Positions 1-11,700 of a stretch of DNA of 64,000 nucleotides are shown here, one piece after another (positions within the stretch are counted from its first letter, which is position 1; the number at the start of each line of letters is the position of its first letter). The notes beneath the pieces were generated by a model. That model was given only the letters and a program-made list of their open reading frames with translations. It made no database searches and was not told the origin of the DNA. The translations under genes were made by a program, and so were the position numbers. The stretch covers positions 20,956,001 through 21,020,000 of the forward strand of contig NC_088679.1 in assembly GCF_950023065.1 (NCBI RefSeq), written 5' to 3'. Origin of the DNA: Planococcus citri (Eukaryota; Arthropoda; Insecta; Hemiptera; Pseudococcidae).

Positions 1-1100
1 GTTAGACAAACGCCACTTCTACAAAAATCGAGTTATGATATAGGTATATTGATATATATTGATTCTTATAGGATTTTTAACGCTCTTTTCATTGCCGAGG
101 TCTGTTATTTTCAATCGTCGTCGTCGTCGTTTCCTTATAAGCGTTAGGCCTGTTGGCCTGTCTGCTGCGGTGTGGAACCTGTTGAGGATGAGCCTGAGGT
201 ATCCGTGAGTTTCCTCCTTGGTCTCCCTCTGCTTCTCTTCCCCGTTGGTGTATATTGAAGGACCTGTTTTGATGATCTTGTTTCCTCCATCCTTTTGACA
301 TGATTTCTCCAATCTTTCCTATACTGTTTTATCTTTCACTCCGGGGTCTGCTGTTATTTTCTCAGATGGGACTCTGTCTCTGAGAGTCACCCCTGCCGTT
401 CTCCTCATGAACTTCATCTCTGCTGCCGTTATTCTTCTTTTATCAGATTTCTTCAGTGCCCATACCTCGCTTCTATAAGTCATCATTGGTATTGCTAGGG
501 TATTGTACACCTTCAATCTTGTTTCTTTTCGCACTTTACTGCTTCTCAGGGCCCTATTTATCAGTCCTGTGACTCTCAGGAACTTTGCAATCTTTCCACC
601 AACATCTATTTCTCCCTGGTATGATATCGTGTTTCCCAGGTATTTGAAATTATTGACCTGTTCAATGATTTTTCCATTTATTACAATCTTGCTTCTTACT
701 GGCTCCTTTCCTTTGAAGGTCATTGTTTTTGTTTTCTCTGATGATATTCTCATACCTATCATACTTTTCTGATGTCTTTGTTAAATTATACATTGATCTC
801 TGTAGGTCATCTTCTGTTTCGGCTAGTACTGCTTGATCATCTGCGAATAATACTGTTAATATTTTCTTGCCTTCTGTCTGTCTTGATTCCTTTTGGCTTC
901 ATTTTCTGCCATTCTTTTACCATGTGATCCATATACATGTTGAATAAAACACAAGACAGTGGACATCCCTGGCAAACTCCTCTGTTTATTTCTGCTTGTT
1001 CTGAGAGTTTATTTCCAATTCGTACTCTTATTCTAGTGTTCTTATATATGCTGTTTGTCACCTTTCGCATTTTTCGCATTTTTGTTATGTTGTCTCTGTT
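1..1100 (-). pseudogene. 3' half of an RTE-like non-LTR retrotransposon (reverse transcriptase to 3' end), decayed
   Basis: Read on the minus strand from about 1100 down. At 1050-838 the palm and fingers of a reverse transcriptase are visible: IRVRIGN, then CQGCPLSCVLFNMYMD. The catalytic LFADDQAVLAETEDD follows at about 866-820 in another frame, so a frameshift separates the two parts. From 762 to 319 comes the thumb and connection region with YLGNTIS, EVWALKKSDKRR and a RRTAGVTLRDRV block typical of this retroelement group. A last arginine-rich frame (312-19) ends in a (CGA)n-like stretch at 113-131, as these elements often do at the 3' end. The endonuclease and N-terminal reverse transcriptase are absent. 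The upstream boundary is masked by the foldback element at 1093-1350. RTE-like assignment is by motif recognition; the clade is uncertain. Confidence 0.85.
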
Positions 1101-1350
1101 ATTTTCAATATAGCATGTAAAAGGGTAAAAAACGCACTCAAAGTTTTGCCTTAGTTTCAAACACAGACATGTGCAAATTGTCTTAGTTTCAAAAACAGAC
1201 ATATCCAGGATATGTCTGTTTTTGAAACTAAGATGATAGGATATGTCTGATTTTGAAACTAAGATAATGTTCACATGTCCGTGTTTGAAACTAAGGCGCA
1301 ACTTCGATCGAGTTTTTTGACCTTTTATGTACTATTTTGAAACTAAGGGA
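1093..1350. mobile_element. Foldback (long inverted repeat) element built of CTTAGTTTCAAA units
   Basis: The two halves are imperfect reverse complements around an axis near 1207. Left-arm units CTTAGTTTCAAA start near 1150 and 1182. Inverted units TTTGAAACTAAG lie near 1221, 1252, 1283 and 1336. Each is followed by variants of ACAGACATRTCC or ACATGTG. The arms match over more than 100 bases, with one extra unit in the right arm. No target-site duplication could be assigned, so the ends are approximate. The left end abuts, and probably truncated, the reverse transcriptase fragment. No coding capacity. Confidence 0.6.
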
Positions 1351-1979
1351 CCTCAGAAATGGAAAGAGGGTTAAAAATCCTATACATATCAAAACCTAAC
1401 TGATCTAGACAGCTTCAATTTCAAATTATCTTCATCTTGGTTTAAAAATCAGACAAGTGCATTTTCAGGTTCTTTTTATTAGTGGTGGGGGGGTGATGGA
1501 TGGAAGGATATTTTTTGTATTTTTGTTACTCAGTATCATCACTACAATATGTCAAATATCCCCCGCCCTTACAATGCTGTATATTTTTGTAACAAAAAAC
1601 ATAGATTTTCTCAAAATCAACCCTGTGGCGTTTGTCCAACTTGGTAACCAAGCTCCTCAATTAATTATTACATCATTAAAGGAGTATAAACTGTTCTGTT
1701 GAGGTTTTTTATTATATTTCAAGACATTTCTGGTGTAGTTGAGACTTAGTGTGATCTATATACCCTGAACCCTACCTATCCAAGCTAGTCAGGTAGAAAA
1801 GAAATATTCCCTCCCTAAGGAATAATTCTTGAAAACCCCCACACAATAATAACGATAATTCTTACCATCTCTGATCATTCTAAGCCCCCTCTTTACAAAA
1901 TTACAAAAAAAAATAATTTTGACAATGATTTGGCAAAAAAGAAGACTTTATCTTTTTATTATTTTTTCAAAAAAGAAAC
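1351..1979. other. Gene-free AT-rich stretch
   Basis: No open frame with recognisable similarity, no splice-flanked exon and no repeat structure seen. The 81-codon open frame at 1457-1702 begins in a G-rich run and has no recognisable domain. Confidence 0.5.
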
Positions 1980-1987
1980 TTCTATAC

Positions 1988-2412
1988 CATCGACCTTGTA
2001 AATAATATTGTTGCCTCCTCTAATAGACCAACTGTGTATATGGATTCTAACGTAACAAAATGGCACCAACATCTCACCACCACTAACACAAAGTTTTACA
2101 GAAGTGTAAGGTACTGGGTTTGGGAATGGCAATGCGCATGTGTGACTTAAGAAGAAGAGGCGAGAGGAGGCGCGTCATCTGGTTTGTCCTTGTAGTTGAT
2201 GATGTTGTGTTGGTTATCTTCCCCTCTCTCCGAGCGGGTAACCTAGGGTAACTAGCGCATGACCATTTCCATTCCCAAACCCAGTACCTTACACTTCTTG
2301 TAAAACGTTGTGTTAGTAATGGTGAGGTGTTGGTGCCATTTCATTACCATTGCACAGTTGGTCTATTAAGAAGTGAACATAAAGCAAACTGAATTAAGCT
2401 GCAAGGTCGATG
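1988..2412. mobile_element. Palindromic non-autonomous DNA element, CATCGAC termini, 8-bp TSD
   Basis: The element starts CATCGACCTTG and ends CAAGGTCGATG. It is flanked on both sides by the same 8 bases, TTCTATAC (1980-1987 and 2413-2420). Long subterminal arms match imperfectly: the region from TAATAGACCAACTGTG (about 2021) to GGGTTTGGGAATGG (about 2127) is the reverse complement of about 2264-2368. The centre (about 2140-2260) is unique and holds no gene. An 8-bp duplication is seen in hAT, P and a few other superfamilies; the terminus does not look like a standard hAT end, so I leave the superfamily open. The element at 7682-7955 shares the terminal CATCGAC. Confidence 0.85.
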
Positions 2413-2424
2413 TTCTATACCTAC

Positions 2425-2790
2425 AATTTTGGCCAAAATTAGACTTTTTTGACAATTATTCTGAAGACAAGATTTTTTGAACATTATGGCAAAAAACCGA
2501 GTGCTTTTTTGGCAATTTTTACAAAAAGGTGGAGATTTTTTGATAATTTTGGTAATAGAGGCATTTTCGGAATTTTGGCAAAGAACAGGGTTTCTGTTCA
2601 TTTTTACAAAAAATATTAGGACTTTTTTGATAACGTCAGAATGAAAGATGTATTTTTCGACAATATTATTGCCAAAAACAGTGCTTTTTTGACAATTTTG
2701 ACAAAGGTGGAATTTTTTTAAAATTCTGACAGAAACGAGACTTTTTTGATAATTTTGGAAAAGCAGAAATTTTTTGGCAAGTTCGCAGTA
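2425..2790. repeat. Degenerate AT-rich minisatellite (TTTTGGCAAAATT-type, about 35-45 bp)
   Basis: Repeated phrases such as gactttttt, gataattttgg and caaaaa(c/g)agtgctttttt recur about every 35-45 bases. The same phrase family, in either orientation, forms the tracts at 11980-13720 and 55895-56410. Open frames here (for example 2344-2601 on the minus strand) are by-products of the repeat. Confidence 0.6.
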
Positions 2791-5700
2791 GCGCTTTTTC
2801 TCCCCATACTAATGAATAAGTAAAATACTCTTAAAGCTGAGCACGTTTCCTGATTACAAATTTTTCATAAAAAACGTTAAAAACGCGATTTTGACTTTTG
2901 TTTGGGGAATTTTGGGCCCAAAAGTGATGCCAAATAAAATTTTTTTCAAAACCAAAATGTTGGAAAATTTTCAAGAAACAACTTTTATTCCATGATTTTT
3001 CTTGTAGGAACATGTATTCAAGCTGGTAGAAGAGTTTTCAATGTAGGTGGGAAGGGTGCAGTCCCGAAAAGGGTGAGGGGTAGAGATTGGGGTACGAGCT
3101 AAATTTATTTATTTCAATGTGAAGAGTAATAATTAGTTATAAAATCGCATTTGACGTCATAAATCGACCGTATTTTCATACTTACAATAGCAAAAACATG
3201 CCGATTAGCGACTTTTTAAGAGCTTGTTGCAGAGGTTAAGGGGGGGGGGGTCAAATAAAAAAACAAATTACACCATTCTATTCGTCATCTAAAATCATAT
3301 TTTTTGAGTGCTGCCATCGTTGACTTTGAATTTTTTTCTGATCCACCCTGATGTAGGTAAGGTACCTACGAATACCTTTCCGGGATGGCTTCAAAATTTC
3401 AAAACAAATCTCGATTAATTGCCTAATTTTACCAAAATGTACACTCCACAAAGTAGACGAGAATCGTATACCTACCTAGCTAAAACACTAGCATAATAAT
3501 TATAAAGTACAATAAAATTTTCTTATACGCCGGTTAATGTGGTTAAAAAGTTATTCAACAAAAAGCTGTAATTTAAATTTAAATTTCGATTTTAAACTAA
3601 AATGAAAATCACTGCGTGCGAAAATTGTTTTCCAAATAGGTATACGAGTACCTTGCTAGAGACCTACGCAGATATATTTACAAATACACGTTAACGTTTC
3701 GTTTTAGGTAAGTAGATAAAGTGTAGACGACGATATACGAAATTAGATTATGCTAAAATTCTAACTTAATAATTCAACTAAGTATATAACTAAGGAAAAG
3801 AAAAATATTGCGTCTGATTTAAATACGATAATAATGTTGTGTCGGAGGTGGTGCCGTAAATATACGAATATGCATTATGCTAAAATTCCATAAGTATATA
3901 CCTACCTACCTATCGCTCTTTTGAATATCTAGTTATGTACTTTTATGAAATTAGAACAATACGGAAACACGTCGAATAAATCTGGTTCTTGTTAATTTCT
4001 CATAACTCATAAGTAACGCCATTACGTAGGTAGGTACGTAATAATCTTCAAAATATACTTAACCTGTGGTACAGATAAAGTTGTAAATATATGCGTGAAC
4101 TTGTAAGAATCGTATTAGATACCTACCTGTTCTCTCGCACTATATGGAAAATTATTCGTAGATAAGCGTGTGAAAATCATTTCACAAGATTTTAGGATTT
4201 GTTTGAGATAAAAGAAGTTTTTTTGCTAAAATTTAATTTAGCTCTTATAATTATAAACGCTTGTTTTGGGTTTAGCTGGGTACCTAGAACCTACCTACCC
4301 ATTCTCATTAAACATCGGGAAGTATTTTCATCATTAGAAAAACTTATTTTAAATGAGCTATAATACCTAATTGAATGAAAAAATAGAATTAATTACGCAG
4401 CATCATTTAAAAGTTTTTTGTAAACAACAAAATTGTTATTGTCGGATACAATTACTGCTGCGAAGCGTGGTCAAAATTCAACTAGAAACCGAAGAGAAAA
4501 AACAAAAGAAAACAAATACTAAATAAGTATTAGGTAACTAAACAAACCCAAATAGAAAACACAAGAGTTGTAAATACAAATTCAGCTTGGTGAAGCTGCA
4601 AATTGATTCGCTTATGAGAAAATGAAGCACAAGCCACGCTGAAAAGTTTTTAGCTCTACTATGTAGACAATTATGTAGTCGAACTAGTCGAAAGTACAGG
4701 AAGTTCGAAATTAGCTTTCTTTATCTTCCTAGATATCCTTTTTTCGATTTTAAAGAGTTTTCTTTTTTTTTCCCTTACTTACTATGTACTACGAATGATG
4801 TTCTGTTGAAACCTATTCCAGGCTGTAAATATGGTCTTGTCGTTAAATAAATGATTCGCTAAGTTTATCCAGGTTGAAAAAAATTCACACTCATGTCGTG
4901 AGCGGTGAGCTTATATCTTGAAAATCTTAATACGAAAGAAAAAACTACCACGGAGTTAATTTAGAAGCTGTTTGACGGCATCTGTGTCTGATTTATTGTC
5001 GATGCGTACCTCTACCTACATCGAAGTTTGTGATAAAATATTCACTATTTGAGGCGTTTGAGTTCCCTTCTTCCTCAACCGATCGCAAGTGAGAATCTAT
5101 CTATTTAATTTCGACTTTCCTGCTTCGGAAAAACCGAATATTTTAAAATTAATGTTTTACAAATCGATCTGTGCGGTGAAATTTTTTTCTAATGTTTTTA
5201 GTTCTTACAATAGTAACTTTTTAGACTGATTTTATTATTTTTGTTATTCTTTCTAAATACAGGGGCAAAAAATAGAAATAGAATGGGTGCGACATCGACA
5301 TCTCTCCCATTTTGAGTGATCATAGAAAACAATTTTTTTTCTCAGTAAAAAAGTGACATAAAAATGTCAGCAATTGTGCAAATTCATCTCCAAACCTTAC
5401 CCTTTCTAAATAGTAAATAGGTAAGTATCTAGGTTTCATTTCGGTAACTTCCTTCTAAGCTAAAAAATTAATCGTTTTCGAATTTTTAAATTTAAATTAC
5501 AAAATTTTGAAAATCATTTATGGAAAGACACTATCAGGATAAGAAGTAGGCAGTAAAGGATCTTATTATAGGTATATTTTTTGTGACGACCTCGCTGGGA
5601 TATATGTACAAAGTGCGGCATCTCTCTCCCATCGCGGCGTCGTCGCTATCCCTAACCCACCTTATTTCTTTTCCGTTACATTTCTTTTCACATAATGTTT

Positions 5701-6107
5701 ACAATGTTTGACTCTCGTAAACTTTTTTGCTTTTACTTTGCTTGAGTAAGCTTTCCGAACTGCGTATCATTAAAAGCAAATAGACCATGTGAAATGGAAC
5801 GACAATATCTACTTATCAAAGATTCCCATTAAAATAGACCGGCGTGATTTTTGTATAAATTGTGGTTTGAGTGCTAAATAATTTGTACGCATTGGCAAAA
5901 ATTTGGTACCATAGATGATAAATATACTGTTAGACGGTAACTTACAGTCTATACAAAATTACGATGCCCGATGATAAATTGATGAATTACCTACTTACTA
6001 TTTTTGTTGTTGTTGTTGTTTATTGCAAATGCTATATCCTCTACCCCAACTCTATCCAGAAAATCCTATAAAAACTGAGAAAAATATTCTCTCATTTGAC
6101 ACATCAT
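2791..6107. other. Gene-free AT-rich stretch
   Basis: No coding sequence recognised on either strand. It holds a run of ten G at about 3241-3250, numerous TACCTA/TAGGTA microrepeats (for example near 3900 and 4290) and a short GTT microsatellite near 6006-6021. GC-richer spots at about 5625-5660 have no splice-bounded frame. Confidence 0.5.
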
Positions 6108-6109
6108 TA

Positions 6110-7086
6110 GGGGAGAGGGAGGATATTTTGGACACTTTTCTTTGATTTGAAATTGCGAGCAATAAGAAATACCTAGAAAAGTGGGGTTGGTCTTATTTGA
6201 AAGAGGATCAAAACGCGCACATTTTGACCTACTCAAAAAATTTTCAAGTTCCAAATTGAACAAACCACTGGACTTTGAAGAAAACACGTTTTAGGTGGAT
6301 GTGTTGGACAAGTGGGTGATGTTTTGAACACGATAGGTGGATGTTTTGGACATGCTGAGAAAAGACGTTTTTTTGAATGTTTATTTTTGGAAATCCCAAA
6401 TTTCAATCCATTGAAATCAATTGTCAGTATCTTGTCCACAATTTCACACAATTTCAGTTGACTCGGATTGTTTTTAATATTAGTGAGGCAATGTTGAAGA
6501 GTCGACTTTTTTATGCCATATTTTTTAGCCATGAGCCAGAGTGCTGGCCTGCTCGAATCGACATACTTCAGGAGGCAACTTCAAATCGTTCTTGATTAGA
6601 ATTTATCATTCCTGACTCATTAAAAGTCTTTCCTGGATTTGTCGGATAAAACTGAGGCATTCTTACACCCAAACATAACAAATTAGGTAACACAAATTTA
6701 TCGCAGTGTCCAAAACATCCCCACTGTGCCATTTATACTTACCTATTGTTAAACTGGCTGTGGGAAAAAAGTATCAGCTTTTCACGAAAAGGTAATTAGT
6801 GATTATTGACGAGAAGGAACCAGAGATTTCATTTTACTTGGGCTCTTGACAAAATTCCTCACGGTTATTTTTCAGGAGCTCAAAATATGAGATGAAAATT
6901 TTTTCCAAAAACAGCACTTCAAAACAAAAGCTGAAATATTTTTATCACACAAGTTATTGGTATCTGGTAAATGTTGTCAAATATCAAATGTGGTACAACC
7001 GTGCCACATAATAGTGAAAACCCCGTCAAAAAAAATCACACCAACTCATCAAACCAGCAACTGTCCAAAACATCCTCCCTCTCCCC
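6110..7086. mobile_element. Pogo/Tigger-like non-autonomous element, TA target duplication
   Basis: Terminal inverted repeats read GGGGAGAGGGAGGATATTTT at the left and the reverse complement of GGGGAGAGGGAGGATGTTTT at the right. TA flanks both ends (6108-6109, 7087-7088). Further copies of GGTGGATGTTTTGGACA lie just inside the left end (about 6293-6352), and an inverted GTCCAAAACATCC near 6708-6720, as expected for subterminal binding repeats. The interior keeps a transposase N-terminal fragment on the minus strand, which supports a pogo relationship. The catalytic DDE region is missing, so the copy cannot move on its own. About 977 bp. Confidence 0.85.
6233..6595 (-). pseudogene. Fragment of a pogo-type transposase: psq-like helix-turn-helix
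   Basis: The minus-strand frame beginning at 6532 reads MAKKYGIKKSTLQHCLTNIK, which matches the recognition-helix half of the psq-type helix-turn-helix found at the N-terminus of pogo/Tigger transposases (general form AAKxYGIPxSTLxxRL). Residues upstream, to about 6595 and in a neighbouring frame, plausibly continue the domain, implying a frameshift. Downstream the frame runs into terminal-repeat sequence and ends without a DDE catalytic domain. It would bind DNA if expressed, but the copy is clearly broken. It lies entirely within the element at 6110-7086. Confidence 0.65.
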
Positions 7087-7190
7087 TACTTGAACACAAT
7101 CAACTCAACACTTAAGTCTCAAGTCATCAATAACTTTATTGCTCAGTATAATGATTTTATTTTGTTTATTACAGCAATGGGTCAAAATTA

Positions 7191-7659
7191 GAGCCCTGCA
7201 CTGACAATGAAATGATCAGCAGCGGCTACGGCATGTACAGCACTGTGGCTGACAGTGGAGCCGATTCTAGCCAAAGATCTTGGCAGCTGCAAAAATTTCA
7301 CTCGCTGGTGGCTCAGCCGGCTACATTTTTGTATGTATATTATAAAATTACCCCAAAAATACAAATTTGTATGCAAAATCAAATTTAATTTCTTGATATA
7401 CCTACTTTTTTTGAGCTGAGAATGGAGGCCATTTTGGTAGTGTGTGGCAATAACAAAAAGTTTTGCGTCTTGAAAAAGCCAAAATATGCAAAAAAAAATC
7501 CCCCTGAAATTTGCTATTTAAGTGAGTTAAGTCGTCTCAGCCGAGCAGATTCCTCGGCGGCAGCTGCGGTCGCTGAGGTATTTTTGAACCGGCAGTGGCG
7601 GCTTAAAAAATGTTTGAAAAATTGGTAGTGGTGGCGGTGGCGGCGGCGGCACAGGGCTC
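7191..7659. mobile_element. Small TIR element, GAGCCCTG termini, TA target duplication
   Basis: The left end GAGCCCTGCAC and right end GCACAGGGCTC are near-perfect inverted repeats. Both are flanked by TA (7189-7190, 7660-7661). The interior contains GC-rich microrepeats (GGCGGT/GGCGGC, 7627-7650) and no transposase. The termini are short, so chance similarity is possible, but the ends sit in a run of neighbouring TIR elements. A Tc1/mariner-type insertion is the simplest reading. Confidence 0.5.
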
Positions 7660-7681
7660 TAGTCGAAATCCGTGAATAGAG

Positions 7682-7955
7682 CATCGACTTTTATTAACCT
7701 AGACTGCTAATCATAAGCAAAAAAACTCCACTGGTTATGTCGCCAACTCTGACTTCTGAGTAATAAACAAACGCAACAGCGCATGCGTCAACAACTAATG
7801 ATGTAGTGTGTGTGTGTACATGTGTGTATATTGCTGATAGTAAGTAGTTGTGTTATGCATGTGCTGTTGCCTTTGTTTATTACTCAGAGTTGGCGACAAA
7901 CCCAGTGGAGTTTTTTTTGCGTATGATTAGCTGTCTAGGTTAATAAAAGTCGATG
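7682..7955. mobile_element. Palindromic non-autonomous element, CATCGAC termini, 8-bp TSD
   Basis: Starts CATCGACTTTTATTAACCTA and ends with its reverse complement (TAGGTTAATAAAAGTCGATG). The same 8 bases GAATAGAG flank both sides (7674-7681, 7956-7963). The arms match over about 110 bases, leaving a short GT-rich loop (about 7800-7850). The 274-bp element has no coding capacity. It shares the terminal CATCGACYTT and 8-bp duplication length with the element at 1988-2412, but the arms otherwise differ. Confidence 0.88.
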
Positions 7956-7963
7956 GAATAGAG

Positions 7964-8770
7964 AGGTTTTGCGATTTCCACTTCCTGGTGCTTGTTCAGA
8001 ACTGTTTCATGTGAACTGTACACTATACAGTGGCGTAGCGATAAGTGAAACCTCGATATGTGAAAAAACTCAATAAGTGAAATAAAAACCTCCTTCCCTT
8101 CACCTTCGGCCAACTTTACGTGTAAATCAACCTCAATAAGTGAAAAAAGGCTACCTCGTTAACTGAAACTAGGATTTACTTATCCCAAAATTATCGTGTT
8201 TACCTCTACAAGTGAAAATGTTGTCTGCGTTTTACCTCTATAAGTGAAAATACCTCTTCAACTGAAAGGTACTGACTCGTTCAGCCTCTATAAGTGAAAG
8301 AGAGCCTCGATGTTTTGCTGAAGTCAAATAGTTTCCAATGGATTATGTGTCGAACAAGAAGGCATGGATGATCTGTGAGCTGTTTCAAGGCTGCCTGATC
8401 AAACTAAATTCGAAAATGATCAATGAAAATCGGAAAATTTTATTGTTCAATTCATGTTTTTCGTTTTTTTTTTGTCTGAACTTCGATAAGTGAAATTGAC
8501 CAAAAAAAAATTCTCTAACTGAAACCTTTGTATGTGAAAAACTCGATAAGTGAAACAAAAATTTTCTTCCCTTGAATTTTCACTTATCGCGACGCCACTG
8601 TATATACTTACATCTATAAACATGGCAATTGAGAGCAGACTCAACAAAGTTGTGATCTTCACAGATTCACTAAATTCCATCTCTTCAACTATGATCTAAA
8701 TCTAAGCAACACCATTGCCTCAGAAATCTCATCTCTCCAATTTGACATGGATGTTACCATAGCAGGTATG
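7964..8770 (+). pseudogene. RNase H domain fragment of a non-LTR retrotransposon, split by a DNA element
   Basis: After the element at 8028-8600 the plus strand reads INMAIESRLNKVVIFTDSLNSISS (8610-8684), the catalytic TDS block of the RNase H domain carried by several non-LTR clades. A continuing segment in a shifted frame (about 8700-8760) reads NTIASEISSLQFDMDVTI. Before the element, 7970-8025 reads a degraded FPLPGACS...CELYT, which fits the region just upstream of that helix. The pogo-like element therefore interrupts an already decayed fragment. Only this domain is left. Recognition is by motif; moderate confidence. Confidence 0.55.
8028..8600. mobile_element. Pogo/Tigger-type MITE with many GATAAGTGAAA subterminal repeats
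   Basis: Left terminus CAGTGGCGTAGCGATAAGTG; the right end is the reverse complement of CAGTGGCGTCGCGATAAGTG. TA flanks both ends (8026-8027, 8601-8602). The CAGT start and the CTCGATAAGTGAAA-like continuation are typical of insect pogo/Tigger ends. At least a dozen direct copies of (C)CTCxATAAGTGAAA and variants are spread between 8040 and 8560, most in one orientation. No transposase remains. The 573-bp element inserted into a non-LTR RNase H remnant. Confidence 0.88.
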
Positions 8771-11700
8771 TCGCCAATATTATCGATTGCTAATTGATTA
8801 ATTATTGCGATTATCATGATATCACAATACCTGCAACAACTAGCTCCAAAAGTTGATATGCTGGAAAGATGTATCTACCACCTATATTATTAGCATTTTT
8901 TTCCTGTTTTCTGAGTGAAACAGCTTTACCTCTGTAAACAAAACTTCAAACCTACTTACTCCAAAAATCGAAAAAGCAACTTGAGCAGCTGAAAATGGGG
9001 AGGGGTGGGGGTTTTCGAGGTCCTCTTTCCCCTAGTCTAAATTTCATTCAAATCGGGGGGAGAGCGGTTTCCCTGTTAGATAAGTACCTACTGATGATTT
9101 TTTTCTGTAAATTACCGGTCATTTTTTTATATTACTGGCAATTTTATGCAAATTCGTGTCTACTGGTATTTTTTTTGTTGAAAATTTATGGTTGAATTTT
9201 TTTCTAAAACATTTTTTTGATTTGATCCACTTCACATGAAATAAGTAAAATAATTTCTCTCCTCCTTTCCAAGATGTCAACTCATCGCATCATCTAAAAA
9301 AAAACAACTCAATTGCAACCATCATTTAATTTCTACAGCTGTGAAAATGTCTGCGTTATTGCTCGTCGAGCTTTAACCAAAGTAATTTTCACACTTAAAG
9401 ATCTACCTACTTAATTATGGTTATATTCTTTCTCAGGGACCTTGCAGTACATATATCTGCTAAACGCGCACAAAAGGTGAAAATTATTCAAAATTTCCAC
9501 CTCCCATTCACAATAACTGCTTGACAGACTACACACAGGTACACGAATTTCAAACTCCGACTCTCGGGTTTAATTCGTCGGATGTGGTGTAGACACGTCG
9601 TAAATTATACAAGCGGGGGATTTTATCACCTAATTACCAACAAGCCTTTCAAAAACAACGGTCTTTTTGAAAAGCTCAACAACGCGTAAACTTTTCAATC
9701 ATTTTATCTGAAATGAAATGGAATGGAATGAAATGAAATAAGTATATTTCACGTTTTTATTTACCTACATAACATACCGGTCGACTACCCGGTAATTTAC
9801 AAAAGACTATTTTTGTTTACGATGGAGGCAGAGGGGAGGGGGTCAACAGAGTGCAAGTATCGTGTTCTGCATCACTGTTTAAATTCAGCTTTTGATCAAA
9901 GTATAGGTAGGTATGAAGATAAATCCGATTGTTATGACGAGAATTATCTCATCCGTTTTGGGTTGTCTGTACGCGAACAATTTTTTGAAATGAATTTTTA
10001 ATCTATCATAAAGTATGGTGGATTTTTTTGTTTTTGTTTTTTAAAAAAAGATACACCAACTGAGTATGCTGTTGGAAGCTGTATTTCGTAGGATTCGAAA
10101 GGAATTGTTACCCAGTTAATATGCCCTCTTCCGCTTACCTACGTAATTATTTTTGTGTGTTTTTGCCTCTAATTGAGAAAGGAAAAACAGGTCACTACTA
10201 CTCGTAAAATTCAACTCGAAAAAAAAAATAAAAATTAGTCGGTTCACGGTTCACCCCAAGGAAAACCAAATAGGTAATGTAATAAATTACCGAAATATTT
10301 ACATCTTTAATTAGAAAATAGATAGGTACTTAGATACACAGTACACACATACTAGATACGTGCTTGTTTAAAATGAACTCCGCCTGGTTGTAAATTAAAC
10401 TTTGCTTTTTCATCGTAAATCATGAATACAATTTTCATTATGTAGACTCTCTTAGATTTCATCCATCAAGATTATATCTAAACTTACCATATCTAACGAG
10501 AATATTAAAATGAAAATTCCACGAGCTTTTCCTAAAAACTCTCGATATGATGTACGATATTTAATAAGAACTTTATACATATGTCTGTTTGACATCTATG
10601 AAAATATGCTCTCGTACTTGTGTCTATAATTTAAAGGTCCCCTTTTTGTGAAATAAACAGAACTTAATTATACCCATATATGTATACATACGATACCATA
10701 AAGGTAAATATCTACATACTTTGGTACGAGAAATTGCATCCGGATACGATTTCCATTCGTATCTACACATCAGGTAGGTCCTTTATACTTCACCTTTCGT
10801 TATTCGTAAAAGAAAAATGTCGAGTAAGCATGCACGAGTACAAGGCACATGTAGACACATGTATCGACATAATGACGTCACGGCCTCATGGTAAAAAAAA
10901 CATATTTCAATATTTTACCAATCAACGATGAGATAAAGTTGAAATATTTTCGATGTAAAATTACTTTTTTCGAATGTTTTACTTGTGCTTGTTTACGTTT
11001 GTAGGTTTTTTTTCTTCCAGTTGGTTATTTATTTTGATACGATGAAATTTTAAAAGTTATACATTTGCCTTTCGGAATGCACGTGTCATGCTAAGATTTG
11101 CCCTTTAATACGTTTAGCAAAAAAAAAAAAATTCAAACTCGAAGCAATACACATTTTATAACGAAACTTGCAATTTTCCTCATAATTCAGTTTTCTCTAT
11201 TATAAGTATAAGAAGAAGTTTTAAATTAATTTCACGTTGAGTTTTCTAGCTTTCGAATTTTGCACTTTTGGCGCTTAGAACTATACGCGTTTTGGCAAAG
11301 CGAACAAAATTGATGTATGAAAATTAATAGACTTAGCGACGTCAAAAAGACGACAAAAAAAAGCTCGAAATATCCACAAGCGTGTGAGAAAAAGTTCTCG
11401 CCGAAAAAGGCTGCATGATACAGAAAATTCTTCAATTTCGTTATCACGCTTTCAAGTCTCATTAGCGTCATAGAAGATAGTATTTTATTATTGTTCTTTT
11501 TTTCTCGCTTGAAAATCGATCAGTGATGTCACGTTTAGTGTGAGAAAATTTCTCAGAGTGTGGAAAGAGATACGACTTGAAATGTAATTTAAACACGTAG
11601 GCCTGTATACTTATACTTTGTAATATGATACGAAAGTTTATTCGATGAGAATAAAAATAGGTACAAAAAATATCATCGCAGCAAATAAAAATATTCCTAC

